Positions 36,113 through 45,819 of a stretch of DNA of 64,000 nt are shown here, piece by piece (within the stretch, counting starts at the first letter, position 1; each line of letters opens with the position of its first letter). The notes under the pieces were generated by a model. The model did no database searches. It saw nothing but the letters and a program-made list of their open reading frames with translations, and was not told the DNA's origin. The stretch is from JAEZBP01 sp963832725 (lineage in GTDB: Bacteria > Myxococcota_A > Polyangia > Polyangiales > Sandaracinaceae). The position numbers were made by a program, and so were the translations under genes. The stretch lies in contig CAWHVG010000005.1 in the NCBI GenBank assembly GCA_963832725.1, forward strand, positions 682,001-746,000, written 5' to 3'.

Positions 36113-36141
36113 TTCTTAGACGGCGCGCGCGAATGTGTCAA
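36113..36141 (-). promoter_or_regulatory. Sigma-70-type promoter of metK
   Basis: On the minus strand TTGACA (36141-36136), a 17-bp spacer and TAAGAA (36118-36113), about 74 bp before the metK ATG. The -35 box is a perfect consensus match. The leader between them was inspected for a SAM riboswitch; none could be recognised. Confidence 0.65.
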
Positions 36142-36191
36142 TCCGAGCGGAAAAGGCGGGAAAGCCTGCGTCCGCCCTTCGAGCCGGCCCG

Positions 36192-37802
36192 CTAGCGACC
36201 GCTGAGATGGGGGGGCTCGCCGAAGACGATCAAGGTATCGCGGCCGAAGGCGGGATCGGTCTCCGGATGGTCGATGGTGTAGTGCAGGCCGCGGCTCTCG
36301 CTGCGGACCGACGCGCAGGCGATGATCATCTCGGCCACGTCGGCGATATTGCGCAGCTCCAGCAGATCGCGCGTGACCAGGTGCTTCCAGTAGTACTCGC
36401 GGATCTCGTCCTTGAGCATCGCCACGCGGCGGGCGGCTCGGCGCAGGCGCCGGTCGGAGCGGACGATGCCGACGTAATTCCACATCGAGCGGCGAAGCTC
36501 GTCCCAGTTCTGAGTGACGATGACGGCCTCGTCGCTGGGGACCGCGCTGCCGACGTCCCAGTCGGGCGGCTCGGCCAGCGCGTCGGTGCGCACGTCGGCC
36601 AGCGCGAGCGCGGCCCGCTTGCCGTAGACCAGCCCTTCCAGCAGCGAGTTGGACGCCAGCCGGTTGGCCCCGTGCAGGCCGGTGCAGGTGACCTCACCGA
36701 TCGCCCAAAGACCCGGCACCTTGGTCCGGCCCTCGTCGTCCACCACCACACCGCCGCACATGTAGTGCGCGGCCGGGACGACCGGGATCGGCTCCTTCGT
36801 GAGATCGATCCCGTAGCAGAGGCACTCGGCGTGGATGGTGGGGAAGCGCTCGCGCAGGTAGGTCGCGTCGCGGGCGGTCATGTCGAGGTACACGCACTCG
36901 GCGCCGGTGCGCTTCATCTCGTAGTCGATGGCGCGGGCCGTGACGTCGCGCGGCGCGAGGTCCTTCATCTCGTGGTGGCGGGCCATGAAGGCCTCACCGT
37001 TCTCGAGGCGGAGCACGCCGCCCTCCCCGCGCAGCGCCTCGCTGATGAGGAAGCTCTTGGCGCGGGGATGGAAGAGGACGGTCGGGTGGAACTGGAAGAA
37101 CTCCATGTTCGCGATCAGCGCGCCGGCTCGATACGCCATGGCCACACCGTCGCCCGTCGCGACGTCCGGGTTGGAGGTGTAGAGGTAGACCTTCCCCGCG
37201 CCGCCGGTCGCCAGCACGGTGGCCCGCGCGACGAAGGTGTGGACCTCGCCCTTGTCCTCGTCGAGCACGTACGCGCCGGCCACCTGGTGCGGCCCGCCGA
37301 ACTTGGACAGCTCGATCGAATCCACCGCCATGTGCTGCTCGAAGAGCTCGATGTTCGGGTGGCGGCGGGCGGCCTCCACCAGCACGCGCTGGACCTCGCG
37401 GCCGGTGATGTCGCCGGAGTGCACGACGCGCCGCGCCGTGTGGCCTCCCTCGCGGGTCAGGTCGAGCGAGGAGCCGTTCTCGGCCAAGTCGCCCCGAGCG
37501 TCGAAGCTGGCGCCGAGCGCCATCAGCTCGCGGACCCGGTCGGGCCCGTTCTCGACCACGAGCTTCACCACGTCGGGCTTGCTCAGCCCGCAGCCGACCT
37601 TGAGGGTGTCGGCGGCGTGCGCGTCGAAAGAGTCCGACGGATCCATGACGGCGGCGATGCCGCCTTGAGCGTAGTTGGTGTTGCTCTCGACGACGGCGCG
37701 CTTGGTGACGACGGCCACGCGACCGTGCTCGGCGGCCTCGAGGGCGAAGGTCAGACCGGCGACTCCGCTGCCGAGGACCAGATAGTCCGAGCTGACGCGC
37801 AT
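36192..37802 (-). CDS. nadB: L-aspartate oxidase
   Basis: A 536-residue FAD enzyme that oxidises L-aspartate to iminoaspartate, first step of de novo NAD synthesis. FAD-binding GSGVAGLTFALEAAEHG near the N-terminus, NTNYAQGGIAAVMDPSDSFDAHAADTLKVGCGL, active-site segment GGHTARRVVHSGDITGREVQ, ATGGAGKVYLYTSNPDVATGDG and HYMCGGVVVDDEGRT are all typical. The catalytic Arg lies in LSEALRGEGG-type sequence (LISEALRGEGGVL) and in HGANRLASNSLLEG. Length is normal. nadA and nadC are not adjacent. It is divergent from the transglycosylase gene and upstream of metK, which has its own promoter. Confidence 0.94.
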   Translation of the reverse strand: MRVSSDYLVLGSGVAGLTFALEAAEHGRVAVVTKRAVVESNTNYAQGGIAAVMDPSDSFDAHAADTLKVGCGLSKPDVVKLVVENGPDRVRELMALGASFDARGDLAENGSSLDLTREGGHTARRVVHSGDITGREVQRVLVEAARRHPNIELFEQHMAVDSIELSKFGGPHQVAGAYVLDEDKGEVHTFVARATVLATGGAGKVYLYTSNPDVATGDGVAMAYRAGALIANMEFFQFHPTVLFHPRAKSFLISEALRGEGGVLRLENGEAFMARHHEMKDLAPRDVTARAIDYEMKRTGAECVYLDMTARDATYLRERFPTIHAECLCYGIDLTKEPIPVVPAAHYMCGGVVVDDEGRTKVPGLWAIGEVTCTGLHGANRLASNSLLEGLVYGKRAALALADVRTDALAEPPDWDVGSAVPSDEAVIVTQNWDELRRSMWNYVGIVRSDRRLRRAARRVAMLKDEIREYYWKHLVTRDLLELRNIADVAEMIIACASVRSESRGLHYTIDHPETDPAFGRDTLIVFGEPPHLSGR

Positions 37803-37943
37803 CGACGCACTCTAGCGCAAGCTCGGCCGGGCGGAAGCGCCCCTGGTGAGCCTGCCGGGAATGGCGCCGGGTTGCCCGTCCGTTCGTTCCAGGGCCGAAC
37901 TTTGGCGTCCCTCACCGCCCCCGCGTTACCCTGAGCACCGCCG

Positions 37944-38623
37944 ATGCCCCCGCGCCGCTTGCTGCACAGCGTTTTCTTCTTCGTCACCGCCTCGATGGCC
38001 GCCCTCGTGGTCGGCGTCAGCGAAGACGCGCGCGCGGACATCTACACCTACACCGGGGCGGACGGCGTCGTTCACTACAGCAACACGCCGCCTCCTTCCC
38101 GGGCCCGGGGAGTGCGCCACATCCGCACCTCCGGCCCGGCTCCAGCGCGACGCGGGCGATCGCCCCGGCGGGGAGCGCGCGACACCTCGCCCGAGCGCTA
38201 CCGCCGCTACGATCCCTTCATCACCGAAGCGGCCGCCCTCTACCGATTGCCCGAGCCCTTCCTGCGCGCCGTGATCCGGGTGGAGAGCGACTACAACCCC
38301 GAGGTCGTCTCCCACGCCGGCGCCTGCGGGCTGATGCAGCTCATGCCGGGCACCGCGGCGCGGATGGGCGTCAGCGACATCTTCGACCCGCGCCAGAACA
38401 TCCTGGGCGGCGCCCGCTACCTCCGGATCCTCGCCAACACCTTCAACGGCGACCTCGTCCTCACCGTCGCGGCGTACAACGCGGGCGAAGGGGCCGTCGT
38501 CCGCCACCGCGGGATCCCCCCTACGAAGAGACCCAGCGCTACGTCCGCCGCGTGCTCCGCTGGTACTACGGCTTCCTCGAGGCGCGAGCGAACCGCGCCC
38601 AGGCCTCGACGGCGCGCGACTGA
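37944..38623 (+). CDS. Exported lytic transglycosylase with DUF4124 domain (C-run frame break)
   Basis: Repaired length 226 residues. Signal peptide (LLHSVFFFVTASMAALVVG), then DUF4124 (DIYTYTGADGVVHYSNTPP), a basic linker, and the SLT catalytic domain: FLRAVIRVESDYNPEVVSHAGACGLMQLMPGTAARMGV with Glu of RVES as the catalytic acid, then NILGGARYLRILANTFNGDLVLTVAAYNAGEGAV. The enzyme cleaves peptidoglycan to anhydromuropeptides. One C is missing from a run of six at 38516-38521; adding it restores PPYEETQRYVRRVLRWYYGFLE, the normal end of the fold, and the stop at 38621. As written the protein continues in a shadow frame. Confidence 0.88.
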
Positions 38624-38689
38624 GGCGCCGGCGAGCCTGTTCTCGGGCCATCCTGGCGTCTCGCACGCGCCTCGCGCCGTCCCGCTGAC

Positions 38690-38815
38690 CTCGTCGCGAC
38701 ACGGTCTGGCCGGCGACGCCCTTCGCTCGTCCTCGGCGCTCGGCGCGGTCCGCACGTCGAGCCCCCTCGAGCGCGCGTTCTCCACCGGCTGGGAAGCCGC
38801 GCCGGGTGTTGGTAC
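38690..38815. repeat. Diverged copy of the 162-bp repeat family
   Basis: GTCGCGACACGGTCTGGCCGGC (38694-38715) differs at one base from the complement of part of the 11886-12209 unit. Beyond it the order of further blocks (CGAGCC-CCTCGA, then GCGTT) continues to match the complement weakly towards 38815. It lies in the gap between the transglycosylase and TPR genes. Confidence 0.5.
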
Positions 38816-38827
38816 CATCGCGGGCGT

Positions 38828-39469
38828 ATGAAGCGCTCGATGCTCGCCCGTGTGCTCCCGTGGATGCTCCTCCTCTTTGCTTGCCCCGTGCTCGCGCACG
38901 GGCAGGATGCGCAGCCCTCGCAAGACCAGCAGCAGAACGGCGACGAGCCCACGCCCGGCGCCGACGCGTACACCCAGCGCGTGCGGGCCGGCATCACCCA
39001 GCTCACCGGCGGGGACACGGCCGGCGCGATCGCGACGTTCCAGGAGGCGGTCCAGCTCGACGGAAGTCGCCCCGACGCGCCCTACTACATCGCCACCGCC
39101 CAGCGGATGAACGGCGACCTGGAGGCGGCGCTGACCGGCTTCCGGCAGGCCGCTTCGCTGGCCCAGGCCGCGAACCTCCCGCGCTGGCGCGGCCGCGCCC
39201 TCTCGGCCGTCGGTTTCACGCTGGAGCGCATGGAAGGCCGCATCGAAGACGCGCGCACCGCCTGGCAGGCGTACTCGCAGTTCGCGGACACCGCGCCGAC
39301 GCAGGCCGACCCGCAGCTCGGCCGCGCACGCGTGCAGGCCATCGACATCATGAACGAGCAAGAGCACGCCTACGTCGACGTGCGCCAGCGCATCGCCGAT
39401 CGCGAAGAGCTGCACCGGCAGGAGGCCGCCGAGGCCGACCACCCGCGCCGCGGCCGCCGCCGCCACTGA
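38828..39469 (+). CDS. Exported TPR-domain protein
   Basis: A 213-residue protein. Signal peptide (LARVLPWMLLLFACPVLAHG), a Gln/Asp-rich linker (QDAQPSQDQQQNGDE), then two or three tetratricopeptide units: VRAGITQLTGGDTAGAIATFQEAVQLDGSRPDAPYYIATAQ, MNGDLEAALTGFRQAASLA and RALSAVGFTLERMEGRIEDARTAWQAYSQFA. The C-terminus is charged and basic (HPRRGRRRH). Probably a periplasmic scaffold; partner unknown. Confidence 0.72.
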   Translation: MKRSMLARVLPWMLLLFACPVLAHGQDAQPSQDQQQNGDEPTPGADAYTQRVRAGITQLTGGDTAGAIATFQEAVQLDGSRPDAPYYIATAQRMNGDLEAALTGFRQAASLAQAANLPRWRGRALSAVGFTLERMEGRIEDARTAWQAYSQFADTAPTQADPQLGRARVQAIDIMNEQEHAYVDVRQRIADREELHRQEAAEADHPRRGRRRH

Positions 39470-39842
39470 GGCTCGAGTTGTCCTGACGGTCAGGTCGCGC
39501 GACGCCAGGTCTCATCCGACCGATGGCGACCTCGTCCATCGATCGGCAGCGCCTGGACCTGCGCTTGGACCGTTACCCCAGGCCCGACATCGAGCGGCCC
39601 GACATCGAGGGCACGGTCGGCGCCACGCAGCGGAGCGCGGTCCTCCCTCGGCGAGTTCTCCGCCAGCGGAGCCGCGCCGTCAGCACCAATCTCCTCAACC
39701 GGCGCCGGGCATTCGATGAAGCGCCGGTCGCTCACCGCCGACGGTCGAAACGAGCCACGAACCGCCGACGAAAACGCGCGCCCCGGAAGCTCCGGAGCGC
39801 GCGTCGTTCGTCGTGGTCGCGCCGCGAGCGGCGCTGTTCACC
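39470..39842. other. 373-bp gap between the TPR and penicillin-acylase genes
   Basis: No gene is supported; the open frames lack codon bias and ribosome sites. It holds two 14-bp copies of GGCCCGACATCGAG 15 bp apart (39581-39594 and 39596-39609) and, at its right end, the terminator of the minus-strand gene. Confidence 0.6.
39771..39804 (-). terminator. Intrinsic terminator of the penicillin-acylase-family gene
   Basis: Arms 39791-39804 and 39774-39787 (14 bp, one mismatch) with a 3-base loop, followed on the minus strand by TTTT (39774-39771). It lies about 39 bp beyond the stop at 39843. Confidence 0.8.
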
Positions 39843-42804
39843 TCACTGCGCGGTGAACTGCAGCGTCTCTTCGGCGTGCGACTCCACGTCGCTTCGGTTG
39901 AAGTAGAGCGGCGGCTGCTGGTTGTGGCGCCAGAGCTCGGCCTCGTCCGCGTGGTGGGGGCTGTCCGGGTTCTCGCTCTGACCACCGGGCAGCGCGTTGA
40001 AGGGGCGCGGGCCGTCGGGGGTCATCTCGACGACCAGGCGCTGCGAGGCGCCGCTGCCGTGGGTGAAGTGCGTGCCGTCCCACATGCTGAAGTTGCCCAC
40101 GTCGATGGCGCCGAAGTCACCGTGACGCGGGAAGCCGATCGGGAACTGTGTGGAGTCCTCCGGCGGGATTGAGAATCTGGCCCGGACCGGCGAGCGGCGG
40201 GACGACCTGCTTGAAGCGCACCGCGTGGAGCCGGCCCCAACGCCACTCGGTCCAGTCGCTGCCAAGCTGCGTGTTCAGCCAGTCGATGGCCGCGAGCACG
40301 GCGCTGGTGACCCGCTCGTCGCGGGTCTCGACCGTGTCCGTGGTCATGTCGTCCCAGTAGACGCAATCGTTCCAGCCGGTGATGGTCTGGGTGGAGCTCA
40401 CCACGTAGTCGGCGCGATAGCAGTAGAGCGGCATCGCGCTCTGCGTGGCGGAGTCGGCCATCGCCCACTCGAGCATACGGGCCGTCTGCAGGCTGCCCGG
40501 CCGGCTGCCGATGGCGGTGGTCTCGTCGCCGAAGGCCAGCGTGGTCAGCCGGGTGATGGTGGCGTTGAAGATTGTCGTCGCCACGCTGTCGGCGATCTCG
40601 GCGTCGTCGGTCGAGCCGATCGCATGCGGGGTGGCCAGCGTCCACGCCATCAGCCGGTCGTGGACCTGCGTCAGCGTGGTCATCCCGTCGCTACCCGCGG
40701 CGGACACGACCGCGGCCAGCGCGGAGTCGTCCGAGGTGTCGCCGAGCGCGTGCTCCAGCGAGGCCACGATCGGATCGCGCAGCGTGTCGCCGAGCGAGCT
40801 CTCCGTCTCGGCCTGGAGGTGGATCATGTCGTCGGTGGTGATGCTCGCCGCGCCAGCCATCGCCGACAGCCGCTGGTCGATGCGGTAGTCGCGGTAGGCA
40901 GGCGCGAAGTCACCGCCGAGGTAGTGCCCGTCGTTGCAGTAGTTGCCGTCGTCGGTGACGCCGACATTGTCCTGGTTGGCGGTGCAGATGTAGCCGCGCG
41001 AGGGGTTCCGGTCGTGCGGGATGAGCCCTTCCGCCAGGTCGTCGGTCCACTCGAAGCCGCCCTGACCGGGCAGGACGAAGAGCGGCGTGATGCCGGTGAC
41101 GTTGCCGGCGTCGTCAATCGTCTGCGAGCAGGCCGCCGCCTGCCGCTGCGGGATCCGCGACTCGGTCGACCAGGCGATGTCGCCCGTGCGGGTGACGACG
41201 CTGAAGTTCTGAGAGCCGACGCGGAAGTTGTCCTGCGCGGTCCAGGCGTCGTCCACGCTGGTCGCGGTGAGCAGGCCGAGGAAGTAGGCCAGCTCGTTGG
41301 TCGGCACGTTGCCGGTGTAGCGGACCGAGAAACCGCTCCCGATGCCCGTGCCGTCGGAGCTCGGGGGGTCGGTCGGCTCCACGATGCTGTCCGGGATAAT
41401 CGGGCCGTGGTGGGGCACCACGTAGATCGGCATCGGCACGGTGTCGCCGTGGGCCACCTCGATCATCTCGGTGATGACCTGGACGTCCACCTGCGCCGCG
41501 CCGGTCCCGTCGTCGAAGGTGACCGACTGCGGCACCCAGACCGGATCACTGCCCGCCGCAGCGGTGTTCTGGAAGGTGATCTGCTCGTTGTAGACGTCGG
41601 TGACGTCGTAGCCGGTGGTGGTGGCCGCCCACGCGATGTCGCGGTTGTAGCCGAGCACGACGCCCGGCAGGCCCGCGAACGCGACGCCCTGGGCGTCGAT
41701 GTTGTTCTCGCCGCCCATCCGCTCGGTGTTGAGGTGCACGTACCACCACACGCCGGGGCTGATCAGGGAGAGGTGCGGGTCGTTCGACAGGATCGGGTTC
41801 CCGTTCGCCGTCAGGTCGGGCGCCACGACCCAGCTGTTCGAGCCGACGAAGGGATCGCGGCGGAAGAGCGGGTTCTGGCCGAGCCGCGCGTAGAAGCGCT
41901 CCGCGCCCCGCAGCGCGTCGAGCGAGGGCAGCTCGATCTGCGGGGTCGGCGCCGGACGCCGGATCCCGGGCAGGAAGGCGTTGGTGGTGCCGTCGTTGAA
42001 GCCGTCGCGGGTGTACACTGCGCGGGCCTGCTTGGCGGACCAGAAGTCCGCGAACGCGCCGGCGCGAGCCGCCAACCTCGGGTGGTCGGTGTCGTTCGGA
42101 TCGAACGCGGCCTGTACGCCGGCGAGCGCCGTGGTGCGGCCGATGTCGGAGCCGGCGTCGTAGGAGAGGTTGTAGGACTGGTAGCGAGCGAGCGCGAAGA
42201 CGTCCGCCGCCGTCCAGTGGCCGAAGTTCGGGCTGATCCGGATCGGGTTGAAGAGCTCCAGCCCGCGAGGCGGCTGGTAGCTCGGCTTCGAGACCACGTC
42301 GTCGATGTAGGCGTTGATGCCCTCGACGAAGGCCTCGGCGACCTTGCGCGTCTCGTCGTCGGCCGGGAGCGAGTCGTAGATCTGCTGCCCGACGCGACCG
42401 AAGCCGAGGAAGCGCGAGCCCTGATCCTGCGCGAGCAGGGTGGGATCGAGGTTCCCGAGGACCGCAGCGAGCTCACCGGTCACGCCGCGGCGGATGAACT
42501 CCATCTGGATGAAGCGGTCGCGGGACATGAGGTAGCCCTCGACCATGATGATGTCGTGCACCGTGGTGCCGTAGATGTGCGGCATGCCGCGGTCGTCGAC
42601 GATCACTTCGACCGGGCCGTCGAGGCCGGTGAGGGAGATCGTCTCGGCGCCGCCGTCGGCGTTGCCACCGCCGTCGCCGTTGCCACCTCCGTCGCCGGTC
42701 CCTCCGTCGGGTCCCATCATCCCGGCGTCGGTCGAGCCCGAGCCTCCGCACGCGGCGAGCGCGAGCGCGAGCAGGGCCGTCGTGATCGAGCGCATCGTTC
42801 CCAT
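39843..42804 (-). CDS. Penicillin acylase-family lipoprotein (frame break)
   Basis: Repaired length about 986 residues, an Ntn-hydrolase of the penicillin G acylase family, which self-cleaves into alpha and beta chains and hydrolyses amides such as beta-lactam or homoserine-lactone side chains. The signal ends LALAAC (lipobox), then a Gly/Asp-rich linker. DRGMPHIYGTT starts the alpha chain; the autoproteolysis site is FVGSNSWVVAP, with Ser of SNSW as N-terminal nucleophile; SNDPHLSL and the AGLPGVVLGYNRDIAWAATT region follow. The frame breaks at 40173-40177: changing GAATC to GATC gives LAGPGQISIPPEDSTQFPIGF and carries on to HGSGASQRLVVEM and the stop. ATG 42804 has GAGGAG upstream. Ends are defined by a terminator. 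Confidence 0.87.
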
Positions 42805-42988
42805 CCCAGTCTCCTCGAAAAAAGCGGCCTGGTGCAGACATCCGCCCCAGACCCGCCTGTTGTATCGCAAACCCGGCCACCGCGCCCGGCCGCTGCTATC
42901 CTCCGCGCGCCGTGCGGTTCCCCGACGAAACGAGGCTCTCCGGCCGCTCTTTTCGCGCCGCTTCTCCGGCGCGCGCAGGGCTATCCTG

Positions 42989-44410
42989 ATGGAGGCCGCG
43001 ACCGAGCCCGCGCCGGAGCGCCCCGAGACGTCGAAGCCCGACCGCATGCGCGCCCTGGCGCGGCGCGCGGCGATGCCGGCGCTGATCTTCGCCGTGACGG
43101 CGCTGGTCTACGCGCTGGTCACCGGACCGCGGGCCGAGGGGCCCTCGCCGAACAACCACTTCGTCCAGCTGGCCGAGAGCTTTCTGCACGGACAGCTCGC
43201 GCAGGTCGGCGACCGTCCGCCCGGCTACAACGACTGGGCCTGCTACGACGTCGAGCTCCAGGGCGTCTGCCGTGCGGACGCCATGCAGCGGCCGCGGCCG
43301 AGCCAGCGCTGGTACGTCTCGTTCCCACCCCTTCCGGCGGTGGTGATCCTCCCGGCCGCGGCCCTCTTCGGCACGGACTTCTCGGACCCGCTCTTCTGGG
43401 CCATCCTCGGCGGCCTCGCGCCGGCGCTGCTCTACTCCTTGCTGCGCCGGCTGCGCGAAGAAGGCGTCAGCCCCCGAACGGCGCGCGACGATCTGATCCT
43501 CGTCGTCGTCTTCGCGTTCGGAAGCGTCTACTTCTCCACCGCCGTCCAGGGCTCGGTGTGGTTCTCGGCGCACGTGGTCGCGTCCGCGTTGCTGGTGCTC
43601 TACCTGACCTTCGGCATCGCCGCGCGGCGCCCCTTCTGGGCCGGGCTGATGCTTGGCCTGTGCTTCTTGACGCGGCCGAGCACTTACCCCTTCGCGCTCT
43701 TCTTCCTGCTGGAGGCGATGCGCGCCTCACGCCCGGAGGACGCGCCGGCTGCCGAAGACGACGCAACGATCTGGCGCGCGATGGCCGTGTGGCTGCGAGG
43801 CGTGCGCTGGGCGCCGACGATCCGTGCCTGCGCCGTCTTCGCAGCGCCCATCCTGGTCCTCGGCGGCGTGGCGATGTGGATGAACGAGGCGCGCTTCGGC
43901 GATCCCTTCGACTTCGGCCACCAGTACCTGATGATCCGGTGGCGGCCGCGCATCGAGAAGTGGGGCCTCTTCAACTACCACTACCTCGGCAAGAACCTCG
44001 CGGTCTTCCTGGCCTCGCTACCCTGGCTCAGCGCCACGGCGCCCTTCATCCGGATCAGCCGGCACGGGCTCGCGCTCTGGGTGACCTCGCCCAACCTCCT
44101 GCCCGCCCTGTGGCCGAAGAAGGTGAGCGCGCTGATGGTCGCGCTCTTCGTGTCGAGTGGGCTCGTGGCGCTCCTGGATCTCTGCTACCAGAACAGCGGC
44201 TGGGTCCAGTTCGGCTACCGCTTCAGCCTCGACTACATGCCGGCGCTGATCGTGCTGCTCGCCCTCTCCCGCCGCCGCTTCGGCTGGGGCTTCCTCGGCG
44301 TGCTGGTGTTGGCGATCGCGATCAACGCCTTCGGCGCCATCACCTTCGATCGCGCAGGCCAGTTCTACGACGACGACGGCACGCAGGAGCGGGTCTTCCA
44401 ACCGGACTGA
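42989..44410 (+). CDS. Polytopic membrane protein, possible GT-C-type glycosyltransferase
   Basis: A 473-residue protein with about ten hydrophobic helices, among them ALIFAVTALVYALVTG, PLPAVVILPAAALFG, LVVVFAFGSVYFSTAVQ, VVASALLVLYLTFGIAA and PALIVLLALSRR. A conserved-looking extracytoplasmic loop after helix 1 carries SPNNHFVQLAESFLHGQLAQ, and FDFGHQYLMIRWRP lies mid-protein. The layout is that of GT-C or ArnT-like lipid-linked sugar transferases, but the acidic signature at the end of the first loop is not clear, so the call is tentative. ATG 42989 is divergent from the penicillin-acylase gene, 184 bp apart. The Ser/Thr kinase follows after 51 bp. Confidence 0.55.
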   Translation: MEAATEPAPERPETSKPDRMRALARRAAMPALIFAVTALVYALVTGPRAEGPSPNNHFVQLAESFLHGQLAQVGDRPPGYNDWACYDVELQGVCRADAMQRPRPSQRWYVSFPPLPAVVILPAAALFGTDFSDPLFWAILGGLAPALLYSLLRRLREEGVSPRTARDDLILVVVFAFGSVYFSTAVQGSVWFSAHVVASALLVLYLTFGIAARRPFWAGLMLGLCFLTRPSTYPFALFFLLEAMRASRPEDAPAAEDDATIWRAMAVWLRGVRWAPTIRACAVFAAPILVLGGVAMWMNEARFGDPFDFGHQYLMIRWRPRIEKWGLFNYHYLGKNLAVFLASLPWLSATAPFIRISRHGLALWVTSPNLLPALWPKKVSALMVALFVSSGLVALLDLCYQNSGWVQFGYRFSLDYMPALIVLLALSRRRFGWGFLGVLVLAIAINAFGAITFDRAGQFYDDDGTQERVFQPD

Positions 44411-44461
44411 CCAGCGCCGCAGCCGGTTGCGCGTTCGGGCGAAGGGCCCGAAACTCGCGTC

Positions 44462-45706
44462 GTGGTCACCGCTCAGAACACCGACGCGCTCGCCGAGACG
44501 CTGGCCCCGAACGCCGCCACCCTGGTGGACCCGGATCCGGCGCGCGCGCCCCTCCCCGCCACCATCACGCGGACGAGCACCGTGCTGCCGCGCGTGGAGA
44601 CCCGCGGCGAAGACATCGCGCTCGTGCCCGACGACCGCATACGCTACGAGCGGGAGAAGGTCCTCGGCGAAGGCGGCATGGGGGTCGTCGCGCTCGCGCA
44701 CGATCACGACATCGACCGGCGGGTGGCCGTGAAGCAGATCCGCCGCGAGGTCGGCGCCCACGGGCTGGCGCGCTTCGTGGAAGAGGTGCGGACCATCGGC
44801 AGCCTGGAGCACCCGAACATCGTGCCCATCCACGACGTCGGCGTGGACGAGCAGGGCAACTACTTCTTCGTGATGAAGTACGTCGAGGGCGAGACCCTCG
44901 AGACGATCATCGAGCGGCTGGCCGCCGGCGACCCCGACGCCCACCGGCGCTTCACGTTCGAGATGCGCGTCCAGATCGCCATCGGCCTGCTGCGCGCGCT
45001 CGCCTATGCGCACGATCGCGGCATCATCCACCGCGACGTGAAGCCGGCCAACGTGATGGTCGGACGCTACGGCGAGGTCGTCCTGATGGACTGGGGCATC
45101 GCGCGGCCGATCGACGGCGCGGAGCTGCCGCCCGCCGAGGGCGAGGACGAGGAGGTCGACGAGAGCGACACGCGCAAGCGGCTCGTCGTCACGCATCACA
45201 ACGCGCTCGTCGGCACGCCCGCGTACATGTCCCCCGAGCAAGCCCGCGGGAGCAAGGAGCTCGACGCCCGCAGCGACCTCTACTCCGTCGCCGTGGTCCT
45301 CTACGAGCTGCTCACGCTGAAGCACTACCTGGCGGACAAGACCACGATCCCCGGCCTGCTGGTCGGTGTGATGAACGAGAACGTGGCCGTCGTGGCGAAC
45401 CTCGACGCGCACTCGCACCCGACGCAGGGCACGCCGCCGCTCGAGTACCTCTACTTCGTCCGGCGCGCCATGAACAAGGACCCGGACGGGCGGTGGCAGA
45501 GCGCGCAGGAGATGATCGACGAGCTCGAGGGCGCGCTCGAGGGCCGGGTCCGCGTGCAGTGCCCGATGACGTTCACGAAGCGCGTGGCTCGCGAGGCCGG
45601 CCGCTTCGTCGACCGCCACCCTCGGACGGCGTTCGTATCGATGATGGCCGGCGCCGCCCTGGCCCTCGTCGGCGTGGCGAGCCTGATCGTGTCCATCGCG
45701 ACCTGA
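44462..45706 (+). CDS. Membrane-anchored Ser/Thr protein kinase with DWG motif
   Basis: A 414-residue Hanks-type kinase starting at GTG 44462. Kinase domain about 60-360: LGEGGMGVVALA, VAVKQI lysine, LARFVEEVRTIGSLEHP, HRDVKPANVMV, then LMDWGIAR where DFG is usual, GTPAYMSPEQARG and DLYSVAVVLYELLT. An acidic insert (EGEDEEVDESDTRKR) lies in the activation segment. The C-terminus has one transmembrane helix (FVSMMAGAALALVGVASLIV), leaving almost nothing outside. The DWG form occurs in active myxobacterial kinases. Follows the membrane protein gene by 51 bp, possibly in one transcript. Confidence 0.9.
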   Translation: MVTAQNTDALAETLAPNAATLVDPDPARAPLPATITRTSTVLPRVETRGEDIALVPDDRIRYEREKVLGEGGMGVVALAHDHDIDRRVAVKQIRREVGAHGLARFVEEVRTIGSLEHPNIVPIHDVGVDEQGNYFFVMKYVEGETLETIIERLAAGDPDAHRRFTFEMRVQIAIGLLRALAYAHDRGIIHRDVKPANVMVGRYGEVVLMDWGIARPIDGAELPPAEGEDEEVDESDTRKRLVVTHHNALVGTPAYMSPEQARGSKELDARSDLYSVAVVLYELLTLKHYLADKTTIPGLLVGVMNENVAVVANLDAHSHPTQGTPPLEYLYFVRRAMNKDPDGRWQSAQEMIDELEGALEGRVRVQCPMTFTKRVAREAGRFVDRHPRTAFVSMMAGAALALVGVASLIVSIAT

Positions 45707-45733
45707 GGGCGTCGAGGCGGATGCGAGGGAAGC

Positions 45734-45777
45734 GCGAGCCGTCGCACCAGGACGCGCGTCCCGGTGCGACTCGCTCG
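45734..45777. terminator. Strong hairpin between two convergent genes
   Basis: GTCGCACCAGGAC (45741-45753) pairs with GTCCCGGTGCGAC (45758-45770), one mismatch, around a GCGC loop, with outer GCGAG/CTCGC pairing. No T tract on either side; a role in ending both the kinase and the minus-strand lipoprotein transcripts is likely but not proven. Confidence 0.45.
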
Positions 45778-45785
45778 AGTGGCAC

Positions 45786-45819
45786 CTCGTTCAGCTCAGC
45801 TCCTCGTTCAGCTCAGCTC
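45786..45819. repeat. 17-bp tandem duplication with TGAGC units at a stop codon
   Basis: CTCGTTCAGCTCAGCTC occurs twice in tandem (45786-45802, 45803-45819). On the minus strand it reads as TGAGC pentamers beginning at the stop codon of the lipoprotein gene (45818-45820), so stops recur in different frames. Confidence 0.75.
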
